A stretch of 64,000 bases of DNA from Arthrobacter sp. B1I2 (GCF_030816485.1 NZ_JAUSYC010000001.1:124001-188000); one strand, 5' to 3'; shown: positions 1 to 8,369, numbered from the stretch's first letter. Program-made: numbers and translations. The notes: generated by a model not told the origin, from the letters alone.

Positions 1-115
1 AATCCGCGTGCGGAGTCATCTGCATGTACTTGTAGCCAAGGTCCGCCACCACCCTGGGGAACTCCAGCAGGCTGTGCGAGTGGTGGAACGGGGTGGGGTC
101 AAGTGCGATTTTCAC
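1..115 (-). CDS. iolH: Sugar phosphate isomerase/epimerase, IolH-like (partial, N-terminus only)
   Basis: Only the first 38 codons are present; the gene runs off the left edge. The visible peptide (VKIALDPTPFHHSH..., then ...LGYKYMQMTPHAD) resembles the first strand and helix of xylose-isomerase-like TIM-barrel sugar phosphate isomerases that follow iolG in actinobacterial inositol operons. The GTG at 115-113 is preferred because GGAG lies 9 nt upstream; an in-frame ATG at 130 has no ribosome binding site. It is last in the visible iol operon, after a 63-nt palindrome in the 114-nt spacer behind iolG. The exact substrate cannot be told from this fragment. Confidence 0.65.
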   Translation of the reverse strand, partial: MKIALDPTPFHHSHSLLEFPRVVADLGYKYMQMTPHAD

Positions 116-154
116 GAAAGAACACTCCATTGTGGATCAGGACGGCTGGTACGG

Positions 155-217
155 GAGTTTTTGGACAGATACCGTGGGCTGGAAGGCGCTAACGTCGCGG
201 TATCTGCCCAAAAACTC
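155..217. repeat. 63-nt palindromic repeat element, copy 1
   Basis: The arms GAGTTTTTGGACAGATAC (left) and GTATCTGCCCAAAAACTC (right) are inverted repeats with one mismatch and flank a GC-rich centre. A second element of the same 63-nt length with the same outer 17-nt arms lies at 60849-60911. This copy sits between iolG and the iolH-like gene, inside a unidirectional operon, so it would be transcribed and fold as a long hairpin. Confidence 0.8.
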
Positions 218-229
218 CGGTGCGGGTGG

Positions 230-1243
230 TTACTTGTAGAGGTCGGGCTTTGCAGCCAGCTTCACGGCGACCTTTTCGCCGTTCTTCTGCGCTTCGACGC
301 CTGCTTCACAGCACGCTGCGGTGGCGTACCCGTCCCAGGCGGAGGGGCCGCCGATTTCGCCCTTGAGTGCCGCGTCCACCCATGACTGGATTTCGACGTC
401 GTACGCTGCCCCGAAACGCTCTTCAAAGCCGGGGGTGACGTTGCCGCCCCAGCGGCCGGAGCTGCGGGTGTAGGGGCCCTTGTCGCCGCCGATGCTGACA
501 ATGCCGTCTTCGAAGGAGGCCTGGGTGGCAACCTCGTAGCCGAACTTGGCGTTGACGTAGATTTCGACGTCGGCCAGGACGCCGGATTCGGTCTCCAGCA
601 GAACGTGCTGGGGGTCGTGCTGGCCGTTCGGGGCGTTTCGGGTGGCCTTGCCCAGCCGGACCTGGATGCTGGTGATTTCCTCGCCGGTGAAGAAGCGGAT
701 GGCGTCGAACTCGTGGACCACGGAGTCGTTGATCAGCATCTCGTTCGTGAAGCCGGGCGGTGTCGTGGGGTTCCGGTGCTGGTGGTGCAGCATCAGCAGT
801 TCGCCCAGTTCGTGGTCGCGGATGATCTTACCCAGCGAGGCGTATTCGGCGTCGAAGCGGCGCATGAAACCGACCTGGATGCGCTTGTGCCCCAGCGCCA
901 CCTCTGCCTGGACGATCTTCCAGGAGGACTCGGCGTCGGGAGTGAGCGGCTTTTCGCAGAGGATCGGGATGTCCTTGGCGATGGCCTTGAGCAGGATGTC
1001 CTCGTGCAGGAAGCCCGGGGTGGCGATCAGGACGGCGTTGACGTCGCCGTTGTTGAGTGCCTCCTCGGCGTCCGCGAGGGCCACTGCACCGGGGATGCCT
1101 TCGATGGCGGCCTGGGCGCGGGCGAGATCGACGTCGACGACGGCAGCAACTTCGGCTCCGTGGATGCGCTTGTTAAGGCGCTGGATGTGGTCGGCGCCCA
1201 TGCGGCCTGCGCCGATGACGGCGACGCGGAGGGTTTCAGTCAT
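230..1243 (-). CDS. iolG: myo-Inositol 2-dehydrogenase (Gfo/Idh/MocA family)
   Basis: A 337-aa NAD-dependent oxidoreductase that oxidises myo-inositol to 2-keto-myo-inositol, the first step of inositol breakdown in the cytoplasm. The N-terminal Rossmann motif GAGRMG is at residues 11-16. The family's catalytic triad is visible: Lys98 in CEKPL, Asp173 and His177 in NDSVVHEFD. Length and motif spacing match Bacillus IolG. It follows iolE by 30 nt. Gfo/Idh enzymes vary in substrate, so scyllo-inositol or another cyclitol is possible, but the operon context favours myo-inositol. Confidence 0.88.
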   Translation of the reverse strand: MTETLRVAVIGAGRMGADHIQRLNKRIHGAEVAAVVDVDLARAQAAIEGIPGAVALADAEEALNNGDVNAVLIATPGFLHEDILLKAIAKDIPILCEKPLTPDAESSWKIVQAEVALGHKRIQVGFMRRFDAEYASLGKIIRDHELGELLMLHHQHRNPTTPPGFTNEMLINDSVVHEFDAIRFFTGEEITSIQVRLGKATRNAPNGQHDPQHVLLETESGVLADVEIYVNAKFGYEVATQASFEDGIVSIGGDKGPYTRSSGRWGGNVTPGFEERFGAAYDVEIQSWVDAALKGEIGGPSAWDGYATAACCEAGVEAQKNGEKVAVKLAAKPDLYK

Positions 1244-1273
1244 TGTTCTGTCCTTTTAGTGTCTGTGGGTGGG

Positions 1274-2185
1274 CTAGCTGGCGGTGGTGCGGGAACCGCA
1301 GGACAGCAGGTAGTTTCGGGTGCGCTTGGCGATGGGCATGGGCACATCAAAGGCAACCGGGTACATGTCCTGCTCCACGATGCCGAAGATGGGCCGGTTG
1401 AGGGCTTCCACGGCTTCAATGACGGCGCGCAGGTCCGGCAGCCCGTTGGGCGGCTCAGTCATGACGCCGGCCAGGTTCGCGGCGGCCCAGGTCATGTTCT
1501 TCTCGTTAACCTCGGCGAGGATCTCCGGGTTGATCTGCTTCAGGTGCAGGTAGCCGATCCGGTCCGGGTAGTTCTTGATGAGTTCCAGGCTGGAGGCGCC
1601 GCAGTATTCGGCGTGCCCGGTGTCCAGGCAGAGGTTGAGGTACTGCGGGTCAGTGGCGCCCAGCAGCGTTTCGATGTCCTCCTGCGCACCAACGTGGGAG
1701 TCTGCGTGCGAGTGGAACTGCTGTTTCAGGCCGAAATCCTCCAGGAGGGTCTTGCCCAGGCGGTTGTGCCCGGTAAAGAGGTCGCTCCAGCCCTTGTCGC
1801 CCAGGGTGCCGCTCTCGACAGCTTCGCCGGTGACGTCGTCGCGCCACATGGCCGGGATGACCACGATGTGCTCACCGCCCATGGCAGCGGTCAGTTCGGC
1901 GACCTTGCGGGCCGGCTCCCAGGCTGCTTCCCACTGGTCCACGCCGCGGTGGAAAGCGGTGAACACGGTGCCGGCGGTGACCTTGAGGTCGCGCTGTTTC
2001 AGTTCCTCCGCCAGGCGGGCGGGGTCGGTGGGAAGGTAGCCGTACGGGCCCAGCTCGATCCACTTGTAGCCGGATTCGGCCACCTCGTCGAGGAAGCGTT
2101 CCCAGGGGGTCTGCTTGGGATCGTCCGCGAACCAGACGCCCCAGGAGTCCGGTGCCGTGCCGATGATCAGCTTGTTCTCAGTCAT
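1274..2185 (-). CDS. iolE: Inosose dehydratase (IolE-type TIM barrel)
   Basis: A 303-aa xylose-isomerase-like TIM-barrel protein. It would dehydrate 2-keto-myo-inositol to the trihydroxycyclohexane-dione that IolD hydrolyses. The N-terminal strand IIGTAPDSWGVW and the ...LCLDTGHAEYCG and GYLHLKQI segments, which carry metal-binding residues, fit the IolE family. The reading frame stays open upstream to 2323, but the ATG at 2185 is chosen because AAGGAAC lies just before it and the upstream part overlaps an intergenic palindrome. The gene lies between mmsA and iolG on the same strand. Confidence 0.82.
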   Translation of the reverse strand: MTENKLIIGTAPDSWGVWFADDPKQTPWERFLDEVAESGYKWIELGPYGYLPTDPARLAEELKQRDLKVTAGTVFTAFHRGVDQWEAAWEPARKVAELTAAMGGEHIVVIPAMWRDDVTGEAVESGTLGDKGWSDLFTGHNRLGKTLLEDFGLKQQFHSHADSHVGAQEDIETLLGATDPQYLNLCLDTGHAEYCGASSLELIKNYPDRIGYLHLKQINPEILAEVNEKNMTWAAANLAGVMTEPPNGLPDLRAVIEAVEALNRPIFGIVEQDMYPVAFDVPMPIAKRTRNYLLSCGSRTTAS

Positions 2186-2206
2186 TGTCTGTTCCTTTGC
2201 ATCGAT

Positions 2207-2254
2207 TGCTCCGTAGTTGTCGTTTTGGTCGCTCAAAACGACATGTACGGAGCA
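2207..2254. repeat. 48-nt imperfect palindrome between mmsA and iolE
   Basis: The 21-nt arms (2207-2227 and 2234-2254) pair with only two mismatches around a 6-nt centre; the inner part reads TGTCGTTTTG...CAAAACGACA and the outer ends TGCTCCGTA...TACGGAGCA. It fills most of the 83-nt gap between two co-directional operon genes. It has no T-run, so it is unlikely to be a simple terminator. It could be an mRNA-processing or stabilising hairpin, or a dispersed repeat. Confidence 0.75.
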
Positions 2255-2268
2255 GTCGACGGTGGCCG

Positions 2269-3798
2269 TTAGTTCGAGGGGAAGTTGTAGGAGGCGCCGG
2301 AGGCGTGGTGGGTTTCGGGCCAACGGGAGGTGACCACTTTGCCGCGGGTGTAGAAAGATACGCCTTCCGGGCCGTAGATGTGCTTGTCGCCGAAGAGGGA
2401 TGCCTTCCAGCCGCCGAAGGAGTGATGGGCCACCGGGACCGGGAGGGGCACGTTGATGCCGATCATGCCCACGGTGACACCGCGCTGGAATTTGCGGGCG
2501 GCGGCGCCGGAGGAGGTGAAGATGGCGGTGCCGTTGCCGTAAGGGTTGGCGTTGATCAGCTTGATGCCGTCTTCGAGGGTGTCCACGCGGACCACGACCA
2601 GGACGGGGCCGAAGATTTCCTCCGTGTAGGCGGTCATTTCGGTTTTGACGTGGTCGATGACGGTGGGGCCTACCCAGAAGCCGTCTTCGTGGCCGGGGAC
2701 CACGAGGTCGCGTCCGTCCACCACCATAGCCGCCCCGGCGGCCTCTGCTTCGGTGACGATCCTGACGATGCGTTCCTTGGAGGCCGGGGTGATGACCGGG
2801 CCCATTTCGGCGTCGGGGGCGGTGCCGTTGTTGACCTTCACGGCTTCGGCACGTTCCTGGACCTTACCTACCAGGGCATCCGCGGCGTCCCCGACGGCGA
2901 CGGCGACAGAGATGGCCATGCAGCGTTCGCCGGCGGAGCCGAAGGCGGCGGCGGCAAGGTGGTCCGCGGCGTTGTCCAGGTCGGCGTCAGGCAGGATGAT
3001 GGCGTGGTTCTTGGCCCCGCCCAGGGCCTGGACGCGCTTGCCGTGCTTGGTGGCGGTCTCGTGGACGTACTGGGCGATCGGGGTGGATCCGACGAAGGAA
3101 ATGCCGTCCACGTCCGGGTGCGTCAGCAGCCCGTCAACGGTTTCCTTGTCGCCGTGCAGGACCTGGAACACGCCGTCGGGCAGTCCTGCCTGCTTCCACA
3201 GCTTGGCCAGCAGCAGCGAGGCGGAGGGATCGCGCTCGGAGGGCTTGAGGATGAAGGAGTTGCCGGTGGCGATGGCCATCGGTGCCATCCACAGCGGCAC
3301 CATGACGGGGAAGTTGAACGGGGTGATGCCGGCCACGACGCCGAGCGGCTCGCGGAAGGAGAAGACGTCGATGCCGGTGGAGACCTGGTCCGAGTAGTCG
3401 CCCTTGAGCAGGGTGGGGATGCCGCAGGCGTATTCGACAACCTCCAGGCCGCGGCCGATCTCGCCCTTGGCGTCGGAGAGGACCTTCCCGTGTTCGGCCG
3501 TGACCAGCTCGGCGAGCTCATCCACGTGCGCGGCGACAAGTTCCCGGAATTTGAACAAAACGGCGGTGCGCTTTGCCAGGGAGAAGTCACCCCAGGTGTC
3601 GGCGGCCTTGCGGGCGGCTGCGACGGCGGTGTCCAAGTCCGCACGGTTGGCCAGGCGCAGTTCACCGGAGACGGCGCCGGTGGCCGGGTTGTACACGTGG
3701 GTGGTGCGGTCGCCCTCGCCGGCGGTCTCGGCGCCGTTGATGAAGTGGTTGATGACGGTGGTCTGTGTGACTGTGGTCTGGGTGGTGGTGGCAGTCAT
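2269..3798 (-). CDS. mmsA: CoA-acylating methylmalonate/malonate-semialdehyde dehydrogenase
   Basis: A 509-aa aldehyde dehydrogenase of the CoA-acylating MmsA/IolA type. In the inositol pathway it converts malonate semialdehyde to acetyl-CoA and CO2; the same enzyme class handles methylmalonate semialdehyde from valine. The nicotinamide-binding FVGSTP motif is at 236-241 and the catalytic Cys293 in GSAGERCMA. The general-base Glu of hydrolytic ALDHs is not seen at the usual place (QALGGAKNH at 257-265), as expected for this class. The ATG at 3798 is the last good start before the conserved INHFINGAE segment; an upstream open frame is non-coding. It lies 32 nt after iolD. Confidence 0.88.
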   Translation of the reverse strand: MTATTTQTTVTQTTVINHFINGAETAGEGDRTTHVYNPATGAVSGELRLANRADLDTAVAAARKAADTWGDFSLAKRTAVLFKFRELVAAHVDELAELVTAEHGKVLSDAKGEIGRGLEVVEYACGIPTLLKGDYSDQVSTGIDVFSFREPLGVVAGITPFNFPVMVPLWMAPMAIATGNSFILKPSERDPSASLLLAKLWKQAGLPDGVFQVLHGDKETVDGLLTHPDVDGISFVGSTPIAQYVHETATKHGKRVQALGGAKNHAIILPDADLDNAADHLAAAAFGSAGERCMAISVAVAVGDAADALVGKVQERAEAVKVNNGTAPDAEMGPVITPASKERIVRIVTEAEAAGAAMVVDGRDLVVPGHEDGFWVGPTVIDHVKTEMTAYTEEIFGPVLVVVRVDTLEDGIKLINANPYGNGTAIFTSSGAAARKFQRGVTVGMIGINVPLPVPVAHHSFGGWKASLFGDKHIYGPEGVSFYTRGKVVTSRWPETHHASGASYNFPSN

Positions 3799-3830
3799 GG
3801 GACTCTTCCTTGAGTAGTGGAAAGTGTTTC

Positions 3831-5804
3831 TTAGCCGAGCAGTTTGCGCTGGCGTGACTTGTGGCCGACATAGGTCTGGAAGGCCTGCTTGGTGGATTCC
3901 AGTTCTGCGACCTGGGAGACGGGGACATCCCACCAGGACTCGGAGGACGGCGCATCCAGGAGCGGGTCGGATTCGACGTGGATCAGGATGGGTCCGCCGC
4001 GCTCCGGGGCGGCCTTCGCGTCGCGGATGGCCTGCTCGAGCTCGGCGATGACCTTCTCCCCCGGCTCAATCCGGATGACCTTCACACCCAGGGACTCGGC
4101 GTTCAGGGCCAGGTCCACGGGCAGGGTCTCGCCCTCATCGAAGCTGTGCTGTTCCTCGTCCAGGGCCCGGTACCGGGTGCCGAAGCGCTGCGAGCCGAGG
4201 GATTCGGAGAGTGAGCCGATGGAGGCGTAGCCGTGGTTCTGGATCAGGACCACGATCAGCTTGATGCGTTCGGCGACGGCGGTGACCAGTTCGGTGTGCA
4301 TCATCAGGTAGGAGCCGTCCCCCACCATCACGACGACGTCCCGCACATCCGCACGGTCCCCACCAGCCGCCGTCGTACTTGCCGCGGCCTCCGCGAGGGC
4401 TGCACGCTTGACGCCGAGGCCGCCGGGGATCTCGTAGCCCATGCAGGAGTAGGCGTATTCGACGTGGTAGCCGAACGGGTCCCGGACGCGCCACATCTTG
4501 TGCAGGTCCCCCGGCAGGGACCCTGCCGCGCAGATGACCACGTCGCGGTCGTCCATGGCCCGGTTGGTGGCGCCGATGATCTCGTTCTGTGCCGGCAGCG
4601 GCGTGTAGCGGGTATCGAAGGCCTCGTCCACGGTGGCGTTCCAGCGCTTTTTCTCGGCCGCGACCTTCTCCTCGAGGTCGGCGCCGACCCGGTAGCCGCC
4701 CAGTGCTGCGTTCAGCTTGACCAGTGCCTTGCGGGCGTCGGTGACGATGGGGAGCGTGGTGCCGTGCTTGTATGCATCGATCGGGGCGACGTTGATGTTG
4801 ATGAAGCGCACCTCGGGGTTCTGGAACGCGGTCCGGGAGGCGGTGGTGAAGTCCTCATAGCGGGTGCCGATGATCAGGTCCGCCTCGGCAGCGATGGCGT
4901 TCGCCGCCGTCGTGCCCGTGGAACCAATGGCGCCCACGGAGTGCTGGTGGTCCCAGGGCAGGACGCCGACGCCGGCCTGCGTGTTGCCCACCGGGATGCC
5001 GGTCAACTCCACGAACTTCGCCAGTTCCTCGTTGGCGAAGGCATAGAGGACGCCGCCGCCGGCGATGATCAGCGGACGCTTGGCCGAACGGATGGCTGCG
5101 GCGGCACGGGCAATGTCGTCGTCGTCGGCCTCGGGGCGGCGGATCCGCCACTCGCGCTCGGCCAGGAACTCTTCCGGGACGTCGAAGGCCTCGGCCTGGA
5201 CGTCCTGTGGCAGCGAGATGGTCACGGCGCCGGTCTCGGCCGGGTCCGTCAGGACGCGCAGGCCGTGGTGGAACGCGGAGAACAGCTGCTCCGGCCGGTT
5301 CACCCGGTCGAAGAACTTGGACAGCGGCCTAAACGCGTCATTGACCGTGAGGTCATAGGCGTAGGGCTGCTCAAGCTGCTGCAGCACGGGGTCGGCGGCG
5401 CGGGTGGCGAACGTGTCGGACGGCAGCAGGAGCACCGGCAGGCGGTTGGTGGTGGCCAGCGCCGCACCGGTGAGCAGGTTCGAGGAACCCGGGCCGATCG
5501 AGGTGCTGACAGCGAAGGTCTGCCGGCGTCGGGTGTGCCGGGCATACCCGACGGCCTGGTGGACCTGGGCCTGCTCGTTCCGGCCCTGGTAGTACGGCAT
5601 GATGGACGGGTCCAACTGCTGGTACTGCTTCAATGCCTGGCCCACACCGGCCACGTTGCCGTGTCCGAAAATACCGAACGTGCCCGGAATGAGCCGCTCG
5701 CGGTACTCAACACCGTTGACTGAGTCCACGGTGTACTGCTTGGAAAGATATTCGACGACGGCCTGCGCCACCGTCATTCTGCGCGTTCCTGTTGTGGTGC
5801 CCAT
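3831..5804 (-). CDS. iolD: 3D-(3,5/4)-trihydroxycyclohexane-1,2-dione hydrolase (ThDP-dependent)
   Basis: A 657-aa thiamine-diphosphate enzyme of the acetolactate-synthase fold. It opens the cyclohexane-dione ring to 5-deoxy-D-glucuronate, the only ring-cleaving step of the pathway. The N-terminal pyrimidine-binding region holds GTFGIFGHGNVAGVG. The central domain has ...PLIIAGGGVLYA, and the C-terminal ThDP/Mg site has MVGDGSYLMM followed by IVVLIQNHGYASIG. The length fits IolD. The start at 5804 lies 2 nt after the stop of the preceding gene, indicating translational coupling; a second in-frame ATG nine codons in (MTVAQAV) is possible. Confidence 0.9.
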   Translation of the reverse strand: MGTTTGTRRMTVAQAVVEYLSKQYTVDSVNGVEYRERLIPGTFGIFGHGNVAGVGQALKQYQQLDPSIMPYYQGRNEQAQVHQAVGYARHTRRRQTFAVSTSIGPGSSNLLTGAALATTNRLPVLLLPSDTFATRAADPVLQQLEQPYAYDLTVNDAFRPLSKFFDRVNRPEQLFSAFHHGLRVLTDPAETGAVTISLPQDVQAEAFDVPEEFLAEREWRIRRPEADDDDIARAAAAIRSAKRPLIIAGGGVLYAFANEELAKFVELTGIPVGNTQAGVGVLPWDHQHSVGAIGSTGTTAANAIAAEADLIIGTRYEDFTTASRTAFQNPEVRFININVAPIDAYKHGTTLPIVTDARKALVKLNAALGGYRVGADLEEKVAAEKKRWNATVDEAFDTRYTPLPAQNEIIGATNRAMDDRDVVICAAGSLPGDLHKMWRVRDPFGYHVEYAYSCMGYEIPGGLGVKRAALAEAAASTTAAGGDRADVRDVVVMVGDGSYLMMHTELVTAVAERIKLIVVLIQNHGYASIGSLSESLGSQRFGTRYRALDEEQHSFDEGETLPVDLALNAESLGVKVIRIEPGEKVIAELEQAIRDAKAAPERGGPILIHVESDPLLDAPSSESWWDVPVSQVAELESTKQAFQTYVGHKSRQRKLLG

Positions 5805-5806
5805 GG

Positions 5807-6745
5807 CTAGTTCTCCGGGATTTCAGTGGTGTGGTGCAGCAGCGAGGCCGCCGTGGCGACGGCGCCGGCGACGTCCCCGTCAGAGGGGTAGAGCAGGGTC
5901 CGGCCAACCGTGAGGCCCTGGACGCCGGGAAGCGCCAGGGCTGCCTGCCAGGTGGCGAAGACCTCGTCCTGGGTCCCGTCCGGGTCACCGCCCAGCAGCA
6001 CGGTGGGCATGGTGGTGGCGGCCATGACGCGTTCCATCTCCGCGACGACCGGCAGTTTCATCCACGTGTAGGCACTGGTGGAACCCAGGCCCTCGGCGAT
6101 GGCGATGGACTTGATCACGGCGTTGGTGGAAAGGTCGTTGCGGACCCTGCCGTTCTCGCGGACGGACAGGAACGGCTCCACCATGGCGATCAGCTTCCGC
6201 TCCGCCAGGGAATCAATGGCCCTGGCGGTCGCTTCCAAGGTGACCACGGTATCGGGGTCGCCCAGGCAAATGCGGGTCAGCATTTTCCCGCCGTCCGCGC
6301 CCAGCGCCTCCAGTGCGGCAGCGGTGTGGCCGGTGAAGCGGTCATCGAACTCGTTGACCAGCCCGGACAGCCCGCCGCGGTTCATGGAACCGAACACGAG
6401 CTTGCCGTCCAGGGCGCCCAGCAGCAGCAGGTCATCCATGATGTCCGGAGATGCCAGGACACCGTCCACAGCAGGGTTGGCCAGCGCGATCTGCAGACGG
6501 TCCAGCAGTTGCCGGCGGTCAGCCATGGCCACGGGATCGCCGCCGACGGCCAGGGCACCGCGGGCGGGGTGGTCCGCGGCGACAATGAAGTTCTGCCGGC
6601 CGGACTTCAATCCGGGGTGGCGGCGGCGCGACTTGGCCGCACGGGCCACAGCCTCCGGATCTTCCAGCCGAATGGTGCTCAGGTGCTCATAGCGGCGCGG
6701 ATCATCGTCCACGGCATTGTTTGAGGCGAGGGGGGTGAGGGTCAC
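5807..6745 (-). CDS. Cgl0159-family (beta/alpha)8-barrel protein, probable aldolase of the inositol pathway
   Basis: A 312-aa protein resembling the Cgl0159 family found in actinobacterial iol operons, distantly related to DeoC/class-I aldolases. Recognisable segments are FIVAADHPARGAL near residue 55 and MPTVLLGGDPDG near 245. It overlaps iolC by GTGA, so the two are translationally coupled. No iolJ gene is visible, so a role as the aldolase cleaving 6-phospho-5-dehydro-2-deoxygluconate to DHAP and malonate semialdehyde is a reasonable inference, not a demonstrated function. Confidence 0.72.
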   Translation of the reverse strand: MTLTPLASNNAVDDDPRRYEHLSTIRLEDPEAVARAAKSRRRHPGLKSGRQNFIVAADHPARGALAVGGDPVAMADRRQLLDRLQIALANPAVDGVLASPDIMDDLLLLGALDGKLVFGSMNRGGLSGLVNEFDDRFTGHTAAALEALGADGGKMLTRICLGDPDTVVTLEATARAIDSLAERKLIAMVEPFLSVRENGRVRNDLSTNAVIKSIAIAEGLGSTSAYTWMKLPVVAEMERVMAATTMPTVLLGGDPDGTQDEVFATWQAALALPGVQGLTVGRTLLYPSDGDVAGAVATAASLLHHTTEIPEN

Positions 6746-7758
6746 AGTGCTGCTCCTTCGGGAACTGAGGCGCCGGAAACTGCACCCGGCACAATACGTC
6801 CGCGTTCGGCCAGCAGCGAGGTAACCTCATCCGGCGTCGGCATGGCATCGGCGCAGGAAAGGCGGGAGGCGACAATGGCACCGGCAGCGTTGGCGTAATC
6901 CAGGACCTGCGCCAGCGGCCAGCCCGAAAGCAGCCCATGGCAGAAGGCGCCACCGAAGGAGTCGCCGGCACCCAGGCCGTTAAGGGTTTCCACCGGGACA
7001 GGAGCGGAGACCGCGCGTTCGGTGCTCGTCTTGGCCATCACGCCCTCGGCGCCGAGCTTGACGACGGCGATCTCCACGCCGGCGGCAAGCAACCGGTCCG
7101 CCTGCTCATCCGGGGTCCCCTCCCCCACAGCCACGGCACATTCCTTGTCATTGCCGATCGCCACGGTGACGTGCGGCAGGATCTTCGCGACCTCCGCCCG
7201 GGCTTCTTCTTCCGAAGCCCAGAACATCGGCCGGTAATCCAGATCCAGGATGGTGAACTGCCCCTCGGCCAGGCCGGTCCGGGGACGGGCCTCATGGGCG
7301 GCAAGGTGCGCGCTGCGGGACGGTTCCTGGCACAAACCAGTTACCGTGGACCAGAAGATCCCGGCCCCGCGGATGGCATTCAGGTCCAGTTCTTCGGCCT
7401 GGATCTGCAGATCCGGCGCCGTGGGGAACCGGCCGTAGAAGTAGAGCGGGAACTCGTCCGTCGCCGGCTTGATCGCGCAAAAGGTTACTGCCGTGGGCCA
7501 GTCCTTTACCGGCGTGACATACGTGTCATCGACGTTGAACTTGTGCAGTTCGCGGTGCAGGTAGGTGCCGAAAGGATCGTTCCCGGTGCGGGTGATGACA
7601 CCGGTACGGCGTCCATGGCGGGCAGCGGCAACGGCGACGTTGGATGGTGAACCGCCCAGGTATTTGCCGAAGGAATTAACGTCCTCCAGGCCAACCCCGA
7701 TGTCGTTCGGGTAGATATCAACGCTGATGCGCCCGATCGTAAGAAGCTCGTGGGTCAC
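6742..7758 (-). CDS. iolC: 5-Dehydro-2-deoxygluconokinase (PfkB family)
   Basis: A 338-aa ribokinase-like sugar kinase that phosphorylates 2-deoxy-5-keto-D-gluconate with ATP. The N-terminal ...LTIGRISVDIYP and GKYLGGSPSNVAVAAARHG are the PfkB substrate-binding signature, and NGLGAGDSFGGAF near the C-terminus is the anion hole with the catalytic Asp. It is the first gene of the iol operon, 90 nt downstream of a probable promoter. The GTG at 7758 starts the conserved sequence; the AAAGG 12 nt upstream is rather distant, and the open frame extends to 7848, so the exact start is uncertain. Confidence 0.87.
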   Translation of the reverse strand: MTHELLTIGRISVDIYPNDIGVGLEDVNSFGKYLGGSPSNVAVAAARHGRRTGVITRTGNDPFGTYLHRELHKFNVDDTYVTPVKDWPTAVTFCAIKPATDEFPLYFYGRFPTAPDLQIQAEELDLNAIRGAGIFWSTVTGLCQEPSRSAHLAAHEARPRTGLAEGQFTILDLDYRPMFWASEEEARAEVAKILPHVTVAIGNDKECAVAVGEGTPDEQADRLLAAGVEIAVVKLGAEGVMAKTSTERAVSAPVPVETLNGLGAGDSFGGAFCHGLLSGWPLAQVLDYANAAGAIVASRLSCADAMPTPDEVTSLLAERGRIVPGAVSGASVPEGAAL

Positions 7759-7849
7759 GTGAATCGTGGACCTTTCTGATGTGGAACTCGAGTCCTTTGA
7801 GGGGCAGGAGTTCCGGGACTGGCAGGCCGTGGTGTGGGCCACAGGCACT

Positions 7850-7902
7850 ACTTTGCCCTAGATCCAATGTCCTGTCAAAGGTTTGTACTGACATACTTAC
7901 AA
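7850..7902 (-). promoter_or_regulatory. iolC operon promoter with operator-like site
   Basis: On the minus strand there is a perfect -35 TTGACA (7878-7873), a 17-nt spacer and a weak -10 CAAAGT (7855-7850). Just upstream, at 7882-7902, is TTTGTACTGACATACTTACAA. Twenty of its bases, with one or two changes, recur at 8370-8390 before the tautomerase gene. A common regulator is inferred. Confidence 0.6.
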
Positions 7903-7945
7903 CAGGTTCTAGGATGCGCCCATCCCCCAACAAATGGGCGCAACG

Positions 7946-8350
7946 CTACTTCCCGGGGACAGCCAATTCACCCGTCACGTACTGGGCGCGGCCGAAGCCG
8001 AAGGACCAGTCGCCGGCGGTGTTTTCGACGTAGCCAATGAAGACGTCCTCTCCGGCAACGCCAACCGCCGCAAGCTTTTCGGCCACTGCGGCGAAGAGCC
8101 GCTGCTTGGCCTCCTGCGAACGCCCGCCCTGGGTGAAGATCTGGATCATGACCACGCCGCTAGTCCGCTCAAACCCCAGTCCTGCATCCTGGGCAAAAAC
8201 CTGGCCCTGCGGATGTTCGGTGAGGATGTGAAAGTAATCCCGTTCCGGAATGCCGTACTCGGCGAGGATCGCGTCATGGATCCCGCGGCTGAGCTGCCGC
8301 AGATCCTCGGCGGTGCGCCCTTCGTTGACGTCAATGCGAACCAGTGGCAC
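7946..8350 (-). CDS. Tautomerase family protein (4-oxalocrotonate tautomerase-like)
   Basis: A 134-aa protein of the tautomerase superfamily. After removal of the initiator residue the N-terminus is PLVRIDVNEGR, giving the family's catalytic Pro1. It is about twice the size of a 4-OT subunit, matching the single-chain YusQ-like subfamily. The GTG start at 8350 follows GGAGGG by 5 nt. It points towards iolC but has its own promoter, which carries the same site as the iolC promoter. This suggests the tautomerase belongs to the inositol regulon, perhaps acting on a keto-sugar intermediate. The substrate is unknown. Confidence 0.78.
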   Translation of the reverse strand: MPLVRIDVNEGRTAEDLRQLSRGIHDAILAEYGIPERDYFHILTEHPQGQVFAQDAGLGFERTSGVVMIQIFTQGGRSQEAKQRLFAAVAEKLAAVGVAGEDVFIGYVENTAGDWSFGFGRAQYVTGELAVPGK

Positions 8351-8369
8351 AAGGCCCTCCTTCAGATAG

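Noticed and set aside
605-2272. Long plus-strand open frame (555 codons) opposite iolG and iolE
   Set aside because: Lies antisense to two well-supported genes, is rich in Gly/Val/Asp as expected for mirror frames of high-GC genes, and has no recognisable domain.
2185-3813. 542-codon open frame opposite mmsA
   Set aside because: Shadow of the aldehyde dehydrogenase gene; no motif, no plausible ribosome binding site.
7882-7902. Match to the Corynebacterium IolR binding consensus
   Set aside because: The central bases differ from the consensus as I know it; I report the site without naming the regulator.
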